Origin: Erpobdella octoculata
Taxonomy: Eukaryota; Annelida; Clitellata; Hirudinida; Erpobdellidae
Assembly: GCA_963978895.1 (NCBI GenBank)
Contig: OZ022238.1
Span: 24,402,515-24,466,514 of the forward strand
Length of the DNA stretch: 64,000 nt
Reading direction: 5' to 3'
Under the pieces are notes generated by a model, which worked only from the letters and a program-made list of their open reading frames with translations, searched no databases and was not told the origin of the DNA. Position 1 is the first letter of the stretch. Each line of letters begins with the position of its first letter. Below, one piece after another: positions 1-11,694 of the stretch. Both the position numbers and the translations under genes were made by a program.

Positions 1-24
1 ACATACATACATACATACATACAT
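1..24. repeat. (CATA)n microsatellite, cut by window edge
   Basis: Pure 4-bp CATA repeat running off the left edge. It is the leftmost visible part of a (CATA)n tract that other elements interrupt up to about 6.3 kb. Confidence 0.95.
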
Positions 25-196
25 TTTTTTTTTTATAATAGTTTATAGTCCTTTACACCAGGTGTTTTAAGACTGAAATGGCTGTATGTAGGAAGCACAT
101 AAGTACTACCTGTCGTGGATCATAATTTGTTCTTTTTAACTTTTCCCTCCTCCTTTCTCCAGGCTTAAGACTGGCTTGCAAATGCAAGGCGGAGTT

Positions 197-199
<3 letters not shown>
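25..199 (-). mobile_element. short poly(A)-tailed retroposon, copy 1
   Basis: Read on the minus strand this is a unit of about 170 bp. It starts near AAAACTCCGCCTTGC, holds a purine-rich block (GGAGAAAGGAGGAGG) and ends in GGACTATAAACTATTAT followed by a run of A. Copies lie at 337-509 and 12358-12536, with fragments near 35.5, 52.8 and 53.2 kb. The poly(A) end indicates retroposition. It could be a SINE or the 3' end of a 5'-truncated LINE; I see no clear tRNA boxes. (CATA)n lies on both sides. Confidence 0.6.
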
Positions 200-228
<29 letters not shown>

Positions 229-306
229 CATACATACATACATACATACATACATACATACATACATACATACATACATACATACATACATACATACATA
301 CATACA

Positions 307-336
<30 letters not shown>
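200..336. repeat. (CATA)n microsatellite
   Basis: About 137 bp of nearly pure CATA repeat between two copies of the same retroposon. Long MYVC- or HTYI-type reading frames here are an effect of the repeat. Confidence 0.97.
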
Positions 337-337
<1 letters not shown>

Positions 338-507
338 TTTTTTTTTATAATAGTTTATAGTCCTTTACACCATGTGTTTTAAGACTGAAATGTCTGTATG
401 TAGGAAGCAGCTAAGTACTTCCTGTTGTGGATCATAATTTGATCCTTTTAACTTTTCCCTCCTCCTTTCTCCAGGCTTGGGACTGGCTCGTAATTAGCGA
501 GGCGGAG

Positions 508-509
<2 letters not shown>
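337..509 (-). mobile_element. short poly(A)-tailed retroposon, copy 2
   Basis: Same unit and orientation as 25-199, closely similar with scattered substitutions. On the minus strand it begins at the (TATG)n boundary and ends in a poly(A) run. Two copies in one orientation, each framed by (CATA)n, suggest either repeated insertion into the microsatellite or duplication of a retroposon plus its flanking repeat. Confidence 0.6.
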
Positions 510-538
<29 letters not shown>

Positions 539-849
539 CATACATACATACATACATACATACATACATACATACATACATACATACATACATACATACA
601 TACATACCTACATACATACATACATACATACATACATACATACATACATACATACATACATACATACATACATACATACATACATACATACATACATACA
701 TACATACATACATACATACATACATACATACATACATACATACATACATACATACATACATACATACATACATACATACATACATACATACATACATACA
801 TACATACATACATACATACATACATACATACATACATACATACATACAT
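510..849. repeat. (CATA)n microsatellite
   Basis: About 340 bp of CATA repeat with one interruption near 608. It abuts the 5' end of the R2-group LINE copy directly. Confidence 0.97.
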
Positions 850-3800
850 TGAGTGCACTCTTGCGAGCAGAACGTTAGCGGGTAAAGAAAAAAGAACAAA
901 GGAAGGCAAGATTCCAGTTTGTCAGAGATCCATTCCGTTATGGTAAAAGCTTGCTCGATCCACCAAAGTCAGGTACTCTGCAAGTCAGTAAAGAGCAGCT
1001 TGATCATCACTTCCGAGCTGCTTTCATTGACCCTTTGGGCGACAAAGAACTAGCTGAAAGATCAGATCTTCCCGAGATTCCTCTTCCAAAGGTTGCTTTC
1101 AACGAGGGAGTAATTTCAATTTTTGACATATCCCAATTCCTCCGAAAAACAAGAAATAGATCTGCTCCAGGTCCAAATGGTGTACCATACCTGGTGTATA
1201 AAAAATGTCCGGGTGTGTTGAAAGTTTTACACTCATTGCTCAAGTCTGCTTGGACATCCGGGTCTGTTGATAAAGAGTGGCAAAAAGCTGAAGGCATTTT
1301 TATACCAAAGGAGAAAGTTTCAGTCGACATCAATCAGTTCAGACCAATTTCTCTTCTCAATGTTGAAGGAAAAATAAATATTTTTTGCTGTGCTTGCCAA
1401 AAGGTTGACGAGCTATCTAACACAAAACGACTACATAGACAAGTCAATTCAGAAAGGAGGAATCCCTGGTGTTCCTGGTTGCATCGAACATTCTACCATG
1501 ATCTGGGAGTCTATAAAAAGAGCAAAACAGAATCGACTCAGTTTGCACGTCGTTTGGCTTGATCTTGCAAATGCTTATGGAGCGGTTCGTCACCAGCTGA
1601 TTTGGAGAGCTTTGACGATGCACCATGTTCCAAAGTTCGTTATGGATATTCTACGACAGTATTTTCAAGATTTTCACCTGAGATTATCGACAAAGACGTG
1701 TTCAACCGATTGGTTTCGTCTTCAGGTCGGTATCGCCATGGGGTGCTCTATTCGTGCTAGCAATGCAACTACTTCTGAATTCAGTTGGTGCAAGGGTAGA
1801 AGATGTTTATGTCGGCCGAAGTATTTTCATGCCACCTCTGAGAGTTTTCATGGACGACACGATAATTATTTTGAATAAGTGTATTTCAACGAGACGGACA
1901 CTCGATGTCTTCAGCGATCTACTCAAATGGTGCGGAATGAATTTTAAAGCATCTAAATCGAGAAGTCTCTCCCTGCGTCGCGGTAAAATTGACGAATACA
2001 CCGTTTTGTCTGTTGATGGTAACAAGATTCCAACAGTAAGCGACGAACCAGTGAAAAGTCTCGGGAGATGGTATTGTAAATCCCTGAATGATGTTGATCA
2101 GGGTGCTTCTATTCTCCGTATGGCAACTGTCTCCATGGAAAGCATTAATGCTGCTCCGCTTCAGAGCAGGTTCAAAATGTGGATTTTGCAATTTGTTTTA
2201 GTGCCAAGACTGCTTTGGCTTCTGACAGTCTATGAAATTGGTCTGCAAGTTGTGGAGAAACTAGAAAGAAAGATAGCTCGTTTTACACGTCAATGGTTGG
2301 GTCTGCCTCCGGGATTGACGTCCCTGGCTCTCCACGGCAAAACAGCCAAGCTGAGACTTCCATTGTGGTCTTTTGTTGAAGATTTCAAGATCAGCAAACT
2401 GAGAACTCAGATGATGCTCGATAATTCAACGGATCAGAGAGTCGCTGAGGTAAAACCAACTCTAATCTCAGGAACCAAATGGAATGCTAGAGTTGAAATA
2501 GAGAATGCCACGGTTTCTCTCCAGTGGACTGAAAAGACCGGAGCAGTTCAGTTGGGGCGGCATGGTGTTGGATGGAACCACCATCTCTGGTGGTCCAAGG
2601 CAAACGCTCAGGAAAGATCAGACTTGATTGTTTAGGACAGAAAGCAAGCGATAGAAAGCGAGAGAGTTGTGAAGAGCGCACAATTGTCACAGCAAGGCGA
2701 CTGGACCAGATGGGAGGAGACAGTTCAGCGGTCTCTGTCATGGGAAGATATATGACGCTATGCTCCAGTGCGGCTATCGTTCCTCATTAGATCGATGTAT
2801 GATCAGCTGCCAACAGCCAGCAATTTAAAGAAATGGAAATTAATTGAGAACGATGAGTGTCAGCTCTGCGGTCAGTCGCAGTCATTGATTCATATTCTTT
2901 CCTCCTGCTCCTATTCCCTCTCTCATGGTAGATACACGTGGCGCCACAACCTTGTTCTCCAAAAGCTGCTGGGATTTGTAAAAGAGGCCTGCCGAAAAGC
3001 CAACTCAATGGAGGTGAAACCTAGGAGGAGGATTTATTTTTTGAGAGAGGGATTGCCGCAGCTAAATCGCCCAAAAAAAACCCTCACGGAAGGAGAGAAT
3101 GTTTTCCATGCGGCGAACGACTGGAGGGTCTCTGCCGATCTGAAAACGGAAAAGTGCTTCCCAGTTTCAATAAAGGAAAGTGGAAAAAGGCCAGACATAG
3201 TTGTTTTTTCGAGTCTGGCCAAGACATTTCTTCTCATCGAGTTGACAGTGCCTTGGGAAAGCAACATGGAGGCCAGTAACGTCATGAAATTAGAAAAATA
3301 CAGAGAATTGGTGTTGGATTTGGAAGCAAATGGCTCAAGAGCTGAGCTTTTTGCTGTTGAAGTCGGAGCACGCGGTTTGGTTGGTAAATCTTTGCTAAAG
3401 TTGCTGCGGGCCTTGGGAATGTCTAACAGAGAGCGGACCCGTGCAATTAAACAGATTTCTGAGGCAGCAGAATCGGCTTCATTCTGGATTTGGTCTCAAA
3501 GAGAGAAAAAAGAAGATTTTCCAAATTTAGAAGCCGCTCTCTCCGCTCCGCAAGAATAGAATTGCTTCGTATTTGTTTACGTGGCGATATTAAGTACCGC
3601 TACGAAAGCGAAGCCGTTATGTCGTCGAAGGTTTTCTCACTTGAATGGTCTGAATTTCTTTAACGTCGAGAGTTTGTTTGCATGATAAATATCTGCCACG
3701 ATGCAAGGAATGATAAAAATTCGATGTCGGAAAAGAACAAAGACATTTTCTGCCGGAGGACGTTCGTCCGTCGAACGTGGCTCGCCCTCCTTAGAACGTC

Positions 3801-3886
3801 AAGAAATTAAAGAGCCGAAACGTTTGCTCGAGGGATGGTTTTCTTCTGATGACCTTTACAGAAAAGCTCTTCAGGAGTGCACACAC
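850..3886 (+). mobile_element. R2-group (NeSL/HERO-like) non-LTR retrotransposon, copy 1
   Basis: A 5'-truncated LINE of about 3.0 kb. The body is the coding region to 3559, then about 325 bp of 3' UTR. The 3' terminus resembles that of copy 2: both contain TTCTTCTGA-GACCTT and end just before ACACATACATAC. Both ends touch (CATA)n. There is no poly(A) tail, consistent with restriction-like-endonuclease LINEs rather than APE-type LINEs. The clade label rests on the domain order (RT, CCHC, endonuclease), not on a phylogeny. Confidence 0.8.
851..3559 (+). pseudogene. R2-group LINE polyprotein, broken (RT, CCHC, restriction-like endonuclease)
   Basis: Encodes reverse transcriptase and endonuclease for target-primed reverse transcription. 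Visible in order: RT entry block RSAPGPNGVPYLVYKKCP (about 1160-1210), QFRPISLLN (1335), [11 protein letters not shown] (1550), catalytic FMDDT (about 1850), a CCHC cluster C-x2-C-x7-H-x4-C (2860-2915), then an endonuclease block with RPDIVVF and ELTVPWESN (3190-3270), which fits the PD-(D/E)xK fold of this group. Lesions: a small insertion near 1380, a deletion of about 13 bp near 1752 just after MGCSI, and in-frame stops near 2633 and 2753. The 5' end is missing, so N-terminal zinc-finger or Myb domains are not visible. Not functional. Confidence 0.85.
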
Positions 3887-3972
3887 ACACATACATACAT
3901 ACATACATACATACATACATACATACATACATACATACATACATACATACATACATACATACATACATACAT

Positions 3973-4023
<51 letters not shown>

Positions 4024-4054
4024 TACATACATACATACATACATGCATACATAC
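3887..4054. repeat. (CA)n/(CATA)n microsatellite
   Basis: CATA repeat containing an inner (CA)n block (about 3988-4018) and a degenerate right end. It separates the 3' end of the R2-group LINE from the 5' end of an L2/CR1-like LINE. Confidence 0.95.
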
Positions 4055-6180
4055 TGTGCAATCCGGTGGTCAATGAGGATATGTCTATTGATCAGGCCCA
4101 GGACCTCTATGACTTTACCTTATCGTTACTTCTCGATCGACATGCTCCTTCCCGTGGTGCCAGCCGTCGTTTTTAGCCCCTCACGCCGTGGTTTGATCGT
4201 GATTGCACTGCCTTGAAACGGAAATCAAAACTGTTGGAGCGACGCTACAAGCTGATTAGAGGCCCGGTTGATCGCACTCTGTGGATGTGCCAGGTACAGT
4301 CATCTCACGGCCTTTTTGGGCAGAAACAAAATTTTTTCTGAAAAGGAAAAATTGATGATAGTCATGGTAATCCTGCAAAGCTCTGTATAACATTGTCTGG
4401 AGTGTTTGGCGAGGACTCTGGCAATTCAGTCCCACCCAATGGTCTTGCGACCCGTGATTTCTTGAACTCGTTTTTGGAGAAGACCGTGAGTATTCCCAGT
4501 CTATATCATCTGCTTTTTGTTTAGACTACTGTACTGGAGGCTGTCCCAGCTCGCTGCTGAAATTCAGGCCTGTGGATGCTGACTACATCATTTGGCTTAT
4601 GGGCTTCACATAACAAGAACTGTTCCTTGGACCCAGTTCCAACATGGATAATAAACTAATATTCTAATGAACTGGCACAGTTCGTTTCATTTCTGGTCAA
4701 CTCTTCGCTAAGAAAATTTTTTCCCTCAACTCAGAAAATGCCATTATCACGCCAGTCCTTAAGAAGCCGAACTTGGATCCGCATAACCCTGCCAACTATC
4801 GTCCGATCTCCAATTTGTCATATTTTTCTAAACTGTTGGAGCGATGTGTTGGTGACCAGATAAACATATATCTCAATGAAAATAACCTCCCGCCACGGTA
4901 CCAGTCAGCCTACAGAAAACATCACTCTACTGAGACTGCTGTCTTAAAGGTGCTCTCGGATATCTACTCAGCGGCTGACCTGGGACAGATCACACTTCTG
5001 GGCTTTTTGGACCTTAGTGCTGCGTTCGACACCATCGATCATCAGATCCTGTGTGATAGACTATATAACTCGTTTGGTTTTGGGGGTGCTGTCTTAAAAT
5101 GGTTCGGTTCCTAGCTGACGGACCGGTCTCACTGCATCCGCTGCAACAATGTCACATCTGAGTCGGCTTTTCTCCTCTACGGTGTCCCGCAGGGGTTTGT
5201 TCTTGGTCCGGTGCTGTTTCTTCTTTACACTGCTGGTGTCATCGATGTCGCCACCAGACATGGGTTTTCGGCCCATTCCTATGCTGCCAGGCTGCAAATT
5301 TACTGTGACTCTTATCAGATGTCATGCTCTAATCTTGTGCCAAGAATATCTGCTTGTATTAGCAAGATCAGCTTATGGATGGCCAGTCATTGCTTGAAAT
5401 TCAACCCATCAAAGGCGAGCTGATATGGCTGGGTTCATCTTGGCGACTGAGCCATTGTCTGATGGAGGATGTGGACATTGCTGGTGTTTTGGTTTGGCTC
5501 TCCGCATTTGTTCGGGATCTTGTGGTGTTGGTTGACCGTGATTTGTCCATGAAGATACACATTTCTCATTTCACCCGTGCCTGTTTCTACCATCTTCGTC
5601 AGCTCCGTGTCATCCGCAGGAGCCTCACTACAGACTCTGCCAAATTCCTTGTTAGAGCACTGGTGCACAGCTGGGTTGACTATTGCAACGGGGTTTTGGC
5701 CGGTCTACCACCGTTTCAGATCAACAGGCTTCAATCTGTGCTCCGGGCAGCTGCCCGTTTCGTGCTGCGATTACCTGGTTGGGCCAGCGTGTTGAGTCTG
5801 ATGCGGACGCGGTTTCATTAGCTTTCCGTTCCGCAGAGAATCCGTTTTTAACTTTGCTCTATGGTTTTCAAATGTTTTCATGGCATGGCTCCTATCTATT
5901 TTAAGGAATTGTGTGTCCCGGCCTCTCTGCTCTCGGGTCGGTCTCATCTTTGATCGGCGGCAGGCGGTGATCTACATGTGCCTCACACGGAGAATGTGAC
6001 GATTAGCAAGCGAGGATTTTCTGTGGCTGGTCCTGTGGCCTGGAATGGCCTTACCACTGCTCTGAAGGATTCCACAATGTCTTTGAACGTCTTTCGAGAA
6101 CGGCTTAAGATTGAATTGTTCTTGTCTATTTAACTGTGCAGTGCGCTTTTGTGACATTTTAAAAAGCGCTATATAAAAAC
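4055..6180 (+). mobile_element. L2/CR1-like LINE, 5'-truncated and decayed
   Basis: The 5' part retains a linker coding block (DRHAPSRGASRRF, then PWFDRDCTALKRKSKLLERRY across a stop), typical of the segment between endonuclease and RT in L2/CR1-type LINEs. RT follows from about 4770. The 3' end has the AAGCGCTATATAAAAA motif followed by ACTAATAAAA, common at ends of such elements in aquatic animals. No APE endonuclease is visible, so the copy is 5'-truncated. Degenerate (CATA)n lies on both sides. Confidence 0.75.
4773..5890 (+). pseudogene. reverse transcriptase of L2/CR1-like LINE, broken
   Basis: The frame from 4773 reads NYRPISNLSYFSKLLERCV, QSAYRKHHSTETAVLKVLSD and FLDLSAAFDTIDHQIL, the classic RT blocks of the CR1/L2 group. 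After a stop at 5114 the frame resumes with LLYGVPQGFVLGPVLFLLYT (5175-5235). The expected YADD active site is changed to YAARLQIY (about 5280-5300), so the catalytic aspartates are lost. Further stops and frame changes follow, and C-terminal blocks are traceable to about 5.9 kb. Clearly dead. Confidence 0.85.
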
Positions 6181-6300
6181 CTGACTAATAAAACATACTT
6201 ACATACATAAATACATACAAACATGCACACACACAAAAAAGTACGTACAAACATACCATGCATACAAGCATCACGTACGTATACCATGCATACGTACACG
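6181..6300. repeat. degenerate (CATA)n/(CA)n tract
   Basis: ACATACTTACATACATAAATACATAC and related imperfect repeats directly after the LINE 3' end, with CATGCATAC and ACGTACGT variants further on. Confidence 0.8.
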
Positions 6301-6353
6301 TATCTTTAATAAATCTTTTAAAGATTTATTAAAAGATCTTTAATATCTTTTAA

Positions 6354-7091
6354 TGAATATTTGGTAATCATGTACAATAGGTCCAGTAGTTATTTTCGGT
6401 GTTTTTAATTATTTTCCCGCAATAATAATTATATATTTGTAATCACAATAATAACTCCAATTTAATGATCCAAGCAGTTTATTAATTTTTGATAATAAAA
6501 TTTTCTCGGAAAACTCACGAAACGCGCAAGAGAACAGCAACAAAAACTATGAATAGCGAAGTCAAACAGAAATTACTATCTATAGCGCAGACAAGAAATA
6601 CTTACAGCGCTTAAAAAAATATTATTAGCAAAAGTAACACAAGAAATAGTAATCACGCAGTCAAAATAACATTATTTACAAAAAAAATTTAAGTTTATTC
6701 AAGTCCGAACTGTTCTTCATAGAATGTTAAACGCGATAGTTTTCAATTAAGGCATACAAATTAATTCATACTTTTTTTTAAAAATAAGTAATTTGTTTTT
6801 AAATTGTTTTATAAAAACTCGCACAATAAATTTATTTGACAACTAATTTATTTGACATTTCATTTCGCTTCGCCTTTAGTTAGTTTTACTGTTTATGAAC
6901 CTAGTTTTTCCTACTACCTGGCGGTTTTCTGTCATTAACTTCTTCTTTAATTATATTTTCAAGACATTATTTGGATCATCCGATTGGTAATTTTATTCTG
7001 TTTCTAATTATATTAATTTTATATTAAAAAAATAATTAAAAACACCGAAAATAACTACTGGACCTATTGTACATGATTACCGAATATTTTG
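6354..7091. mobile_element. TTAA-flanked inverted-repeat element (MITE-like)
   Basis: Inverted repeats of about 60 bp: the left arm (6354-6416) reads TGAATATTTGGTAATCATGT and the right arm (7033-7091) is its near-exact reverse complement. TTAA lies immediately outside each end (6350-6353 and 7092-7095). A TTAA duplication fits piggyBac or Kolobok superfamilies; I cannot choose between them. The 615-bp interior is AT-rich and has no coding potential I can see, so it would be non-autonomous. Confidence 0.7.
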
Positions 7092-7095
7092 TTAA

Positions 7096-7410
7096 AGAAA
7101 CAAACAATTAATTTTTTAAGAAATAAGTATTTTTAGAGTTACAATTTTTTGCTTTTCAATTGATTTGACGGTATGGCATTAACACGATTGTTATTAACGG
7201 TCCCTATGGAGACGGGATTAACAATGAAGCAAAAGGTAAATTATATAATGAAAACGAATGGAATGAAAAAGACGACGATGAAAAAAGTAAGGAAAGATAA
7301 ATTTTGTAGATGAAATTTTAAAGTCACACATTGACTTTGTGATGACATACTGAGCTCTCATATTATTGTAACAGTTTATGGTCGCATGTTTTATCACACT
7401 TTTTTACATC
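7096..7410. other. unannotated AT-rich spacer
   Basis: I see no gene, repeat array or RNA signature here. Confidence 0.5.
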
Positions 7411-7521
7411 ATGCGATCATAAGATATGCCGACAATTCTACAATATATATATTGTAAAATTATAAAACAATGGTGTTTTATATTTAACGGAGTGTGTCTA
7501 CAAGAAAAACTTATCCCGCAT

Positions 7522-7549
<28 letters not shown>
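7411..7549. repeat. dispersed repeat ending in (AT)n, related to Penelope-like arms
   Basis: The block from ATCATAAGATATGCCGACAA to AACTTATCCCGCAT followed by (AT)n recurs almost unchanged at 20209-20339. Its reverse complement resembles the start of the arm at 7575 (TTCTTGTAGACACACTCC against TTCTTGTACACAAACTCC), so it may be a diverged third arm of the same family. Confidence 0.6.
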
Positions 7550-7553
<4 letters not shown>

Positions 7554-7819
7554 TCTTGCATATAGCGGTACGATATTTTCTTGTACACAAACTCCATTGA
7601 ATATAATTGCCCATTTTGTATTTGTTAATTTTTTTGCCAAAGACTCAAAACGTCGAAGGGAAGCCCGTTGTTGGGAAGATAAACTATTAACGAATTCCTT
7701 GTTTGCAGCCGTATTTACGTTTATTTGTAAAAAATTTGAAAAATTTAAAAAGACAGTTATGTTATAAAATAAATAAAATAAACTAAAAAGAGTAACTTAT
7801 AAGTTTAAAGTAATAAACA

Positions 7820-7862
7820 GGGCTAACGCGTTTCGACAGTTAGTTTGTCATCATCAGAGCCC
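7820..7862 (-). ncRNA. hammerhead-ribozyme-like motif, left arm
   Basis: Minus strand: stem GGGCT, core CTGATGA, helix II GACA/TGTC with a 7-nt loop, core GAAA, a very short helix III (ACG/CGT), then AGCCC closing stem I. The arrangement is that of a type I hammerhead with minimal stem III, as in Penelope-like elements. One extra T follows CTGATGA before helix II, so activity is doubtful. Confidence 0.45.
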
Positions 7863-8199
7863 GAAAAGAAAAACAAAACATGGATAGAATAATGAAAAGT
7901 GAAATTAGTTAAAACCGATAATGGAACAACATAATAATTTTTAATTTTTCGAGAATGACATGTTAATTTATTTTACTATAGGGAGATATTAAAAATAAAT
8001 TATATAATAAAACTGTTATACATTTAAAAAAAAAAAAAAAAAAAAAAATACGGTCGAAAAGCAAAATCCACCAACTGTCAAACGACAGATCTACATCAAA
8101 TCCCGCGCAACCATGACATTGTTAAAACGGAAACCATCTCTGAAGAATTGCCAAAATTAAATTAATTAATTAAAATGCCACGTAATTTTACACAAAACG

Positions 8200-8469
8200 T
8201 TATCGTCGACGTCGCATAGTTATATTGTCACAATGCAGAACTGCCGCCATTCTTGCCAAAAGAACATTTTCATCATTAACTGCTTCATTTATCGAAACAA
8301 TCTCATCAGCACGGTCGTCACACAATGTCGCATCTACCGAAACCCGATCGCACGTAGATGACGAGTTGTCGCGGACCGGCTGGCCAACGCTTTCGTGTCG
8401 AGAGCCGTCACTGCTCTCCCCGCCGCCACTTTCAGGGTCCACGATATGATCCATAGCAGATGTCGACAT
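8200..8469 (-). CDS. 89-codon ORF between inverted arms, unknown
   Basis: An ATG-initiated frame (MSTSAMDHIVDPESGGGESS at its start) ends in RRRR before a stop. It is acidic and serine-rich in its first half and noticeably richer in G+C than the surrounding arms. I recognise no domain. It may be a captured exon, a fragment of an element protein, or chance coding in a GC-richer patch. Its placement exactly between the inverted arms is the only support for a relation to the element. Confidence 0.2.
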   Translation of the reverse strand: MSTSAMDHIVDPESGGGESSDGSRHESVGQPVRDNSSSTCDRVSVDATLCDDRADEIVSINEAVNDENVLLARMAAVLHCDNITMRRRR

Positions 8470-8611
8470 GGACGAGGGCCGATATCTAAGTTATCTTCAA
8501 CAGGATCACCACACTGCTCCCCGCAAAAATTAAAAATTATTATGTTGTTCCATTATCGGTTTTAACTAATTTCACTTTTCATTATTCTATCCATGTTTTG
8601 TTTTTCTTTTC

Positions 8612-8654
8612 GGGCTCTGATGATGACAAACTAACTGTCGAAACGCGTTAGCCC
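8612..8654 (+). ncRNA. hammerhead-ribozyme-like motif, right arm
   Basis: Plus-strand mirror of the motif at 7820-7862: GGGCT (8612-8616), CTGATGA (8617-8623), GACA/TGTC helix II, GAAA (8640-8643), CGCGTT, AGCCC (8650-8654). It keeps the same single-base departure from the consensus core. Helix III has no loop, so pairing would require a dimer, as proposed for short-stem-III hammerheads. Confidence 0.45.
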
Positions 8655-8899
8655 TGTTTATTACTTTAAACTTATAAGTTACTCTTTTTAGTTTATTTTA
8701 TTTATTTTATAACATAACTGTCTTTTTAAATTTTTCAAATTTTTTACAAATAAACGTAAATACGGCTGCAAACAAGGAATTCGTTAATAGTTTATCTTCC
8801 CAACAACGGGCTTCCCTTCGACGTTTTGAGTCTTTGGCAAAAAAAAAAAAATTAACAAATACAAAATGGGCAATTATATTCAATGGAGTTTGTGTACAA

Positions 8900-9614
<715 letters not shown>

Positions 9615-9800
9615 TCTATATATATAAAAATGAATGTTTGTATTTATGTTAATGTCCTTTATGCATTGCTACACCATTCATCCGATCGTAATGAAATTTT
9701 CACACAACCTTGAGAGTCAATGAAAATCAAAACTAAAAAAAAAATTTTTGAAATCCGTCACAAAATGAGCGGAGCGGAGCGGGTGAGCGAGCGGGAACTA
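9615..9800 (+). mobile_element. Helitron-like 5' end (copy B)
   Basis: Begins TCTATATATATAAAAATG at 9615, a typical Helitron 5' end, and includes CCGATCGTAATGAAATTTTC. It runs to GAGCGAGCGGGAAC near 9800, then AT/TG repeats. The same block occurs inverted at 11226-11419 and 11695-11877. Confidence 0.6.
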
Positions 9801-9894
9801 TATATATATATATATATGTATGTGCGTATGTATGTGTGTATGTATGTATGTGTATGTGCATGTATGTGTGTCTGTGTGTGTGTTTATGTATGTA
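9801..9894. repeat. (AT)n/(TATG)n/(TG)n mixed microsatellite
   Basis: Mixed TA, TATG and TG repeats between a Helitron 5' end and an opposed 3' end. Mirrored at 11139-11225. Confidence 0.9.
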
Positions 9895-10225
9895 CTAGCG
9901 GAGATACCCGGCGTTGCCCAGGTTTTTTGAGGTTTTTCTAATGTTTGTCTCTTTCTCTCCCGTTTCCTTTCCCACCTGCTTTCCCACTCCTGTTAGCTTT
10001 TCCGTTTTCGGTCGTTTTCCCACTGCCGGTCGCTTTCCCGCTCCCGGTCGCTTTCCCGCTCCCGGTCGCTTTCCCGCTCCCGTTCGTTTTCCCGTCCCGG
10101 TCGCTGCCCCGTTCCCGCTCACGTTTGCTCTCCCATTCCCGCTCACGCTTGCTTTTCTGTTCCCGCTCGCTGTCCGTTCCGGGTGCTTTCCCGTTTCTAT
10201 AATAGACAAACTAACCCACAAACAT
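9895..10225 (-). mobile_element. Helitron-like 3' half (copy C)
   Basis: On the minus strand it ends in a CAACGCCGGG hairpin and CTAG at 9898-9895. The interior holds CGGGAGCGGGAAAGCGAC units. Inverted partner at 10846-11138. Confidence 0.6.
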
Positions 10226-10245
10226 TCATATATATATATATATAT

Positions 10246-10824
10246 AGTCTTAGCAAATCTATTTTGCGTTTTATAGGCTAACAGAAGTTATGAAAGAATG
10301 TAAAAGAGAAAATGAGCGGGAACGGAAACGGGAACGGGAGAGCTACCGTGACCGGGAATGGGAGAGCAAGCATGACCGGGAACGGGAGAGCAAGCGTGAG
10401 CGGGAACGGGAAAGCGACCGGAAACGGGAAAGCGACCGGGAACGGGAAAGCGACCGGGAACGGGAAAGCGACCGAGAACGGGAAAGCGACCGGGAACGGG
10501 AAAGCGACCGGGAACGGGAAAGCGACCGGGAACGCGGAAAGCGACCGGGAACGCGGAAAGCGACCGGGAACGCGGAAAGCGACCGGGAACGCGGAAAGCG
10601 ACTGGAATCGGGAGAGCAAGCTTGGAAGGAAACGCGAGCAAGAGAGAAAATCGATAACAGAACTTCTGAGCGGGAAAGCGACCGGGAGCTGGAAAACGAC
10701 CGAGAGCGGAAATGCGACCGGGAACGCTACGAAAACGGGAAAGTGGAGAAGGGAACGGGAGCGAGAGAGACAAACATTAGAAAAACCTCTAAAAACCCCG
10801 GGCAACGCCGGGTAACCCCGCTAG
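10246..10824 (+). mobile_element. Helitron-like 3' half with 18-bp minisatellite (copy A')
   Basis: Plus-strand counterpart of copy A. It starts AGTCTTAGCAAATC, carries about a dozen CGGGAACGGGAAAGCGAC units (10390-10600) and ends CCGGGTAACCCCGCTAG at 10824 followed by T. Long arginine-, serine- or proline-rich frames here are effects of the 18-bp unit, whose length is a multiple of three. Confidence 0.65.
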
Positions 10825-10845
10825 TATATATATATATATATATAT

Positions 10846-11138
10846 GAATGTTTGTGGGTTAGTTTGTCTATTATAGAAACGGGAAAGCGACCCGGAACGG
10901 ACAGCGAGCGGGAACGGAAAAGCAAGCGTGAGCGGGAATGGGAGAGCAAACGTGAGCGGGAAAGCGACCGGGAGTGGTAAAGCGACCGGGAGCGGGAAAG
11001 CGACCGGGAGCGGGAAAACGACCGAAAACTGGAAAGCGAACGGGAGTGGGAAAGCAGGTGGGAAGGAAACGGGAGAGAAAGAGACAAACATTAGAAAAAC
11101 CTCTAAAAAACCCGGGCAACGCCGGGTATCTCCGCTAG
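10846..11138 (+). mobile_element. Helitron-like 3' half (copy C')
   Basis: Reverse-complement partner of copy C, with GCGACCGGGAGCGGGAAA-type units. It ends CGGGTATCTCCGCTAG at 11138 followed by T. Confidence 0.6.
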
Positions 11139-11225
11139 TACATACATAAACACACACAGAGACACACATACATGCACATACACATACATACATACACACA
11201 TACATACGCACATACATATATATAT

Positions 11226-11419
11226 AGTTCCCGCTCGCTCACCCGCTCCGCTCCGCTCATTTTGTGACGGATTTCAAAATTTTTTTTTTATTTGACTCCC
11301 CTTGACTCTCAAGGTTGTGTGAAAATTTCATTACGATCGGATGAATGGTGTAGCAATGCATAAAGGACATTAACATACATATATACATATATACAAACAT
11401 TCATTTTTATATATATAGA
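11226..11419 (-). mobile_element. Helitron-like 5' end (copy B')
   Basis: Minus-strand 5' end starting TCTATATATATAAAAATG at 11419. It matches 9615-9800, and CCGATCGTAATGAAATTTTC is conserved. Confidence 0.6.
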
Positions 11420-11520
11420 TATGTATATGTATATATATATATATATATATAGATATATGTGTAGATATGTATATATATATATATATATATAAACATATAT
11501 ATATATATATATATATATGT

Positions 11521-11610
<90 letters not shown>

Positions 11611-11694
11611 ACATAAACACAGACACAGACACACATACATGCACATACACATACATACATACACACATACATACGCACATACATATATATATAG
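11420..11694. repeat. (AT)n with (CA)n/(CATA)n tail
   Basis: Interrupted AT repeat to about 11608, then mixed CA and CATA repeat similar to 11139-11225. Confidence 0.9.

Noticed and set aside
53..909. Long MYVC/HTYI reading frames on both strands
   Set aside because: They are translations of (CATA)n; a 4-bp repeat without stops stays open in every phase. The same applies at 3.8-4.2, 12.7 and 18.6 kb.
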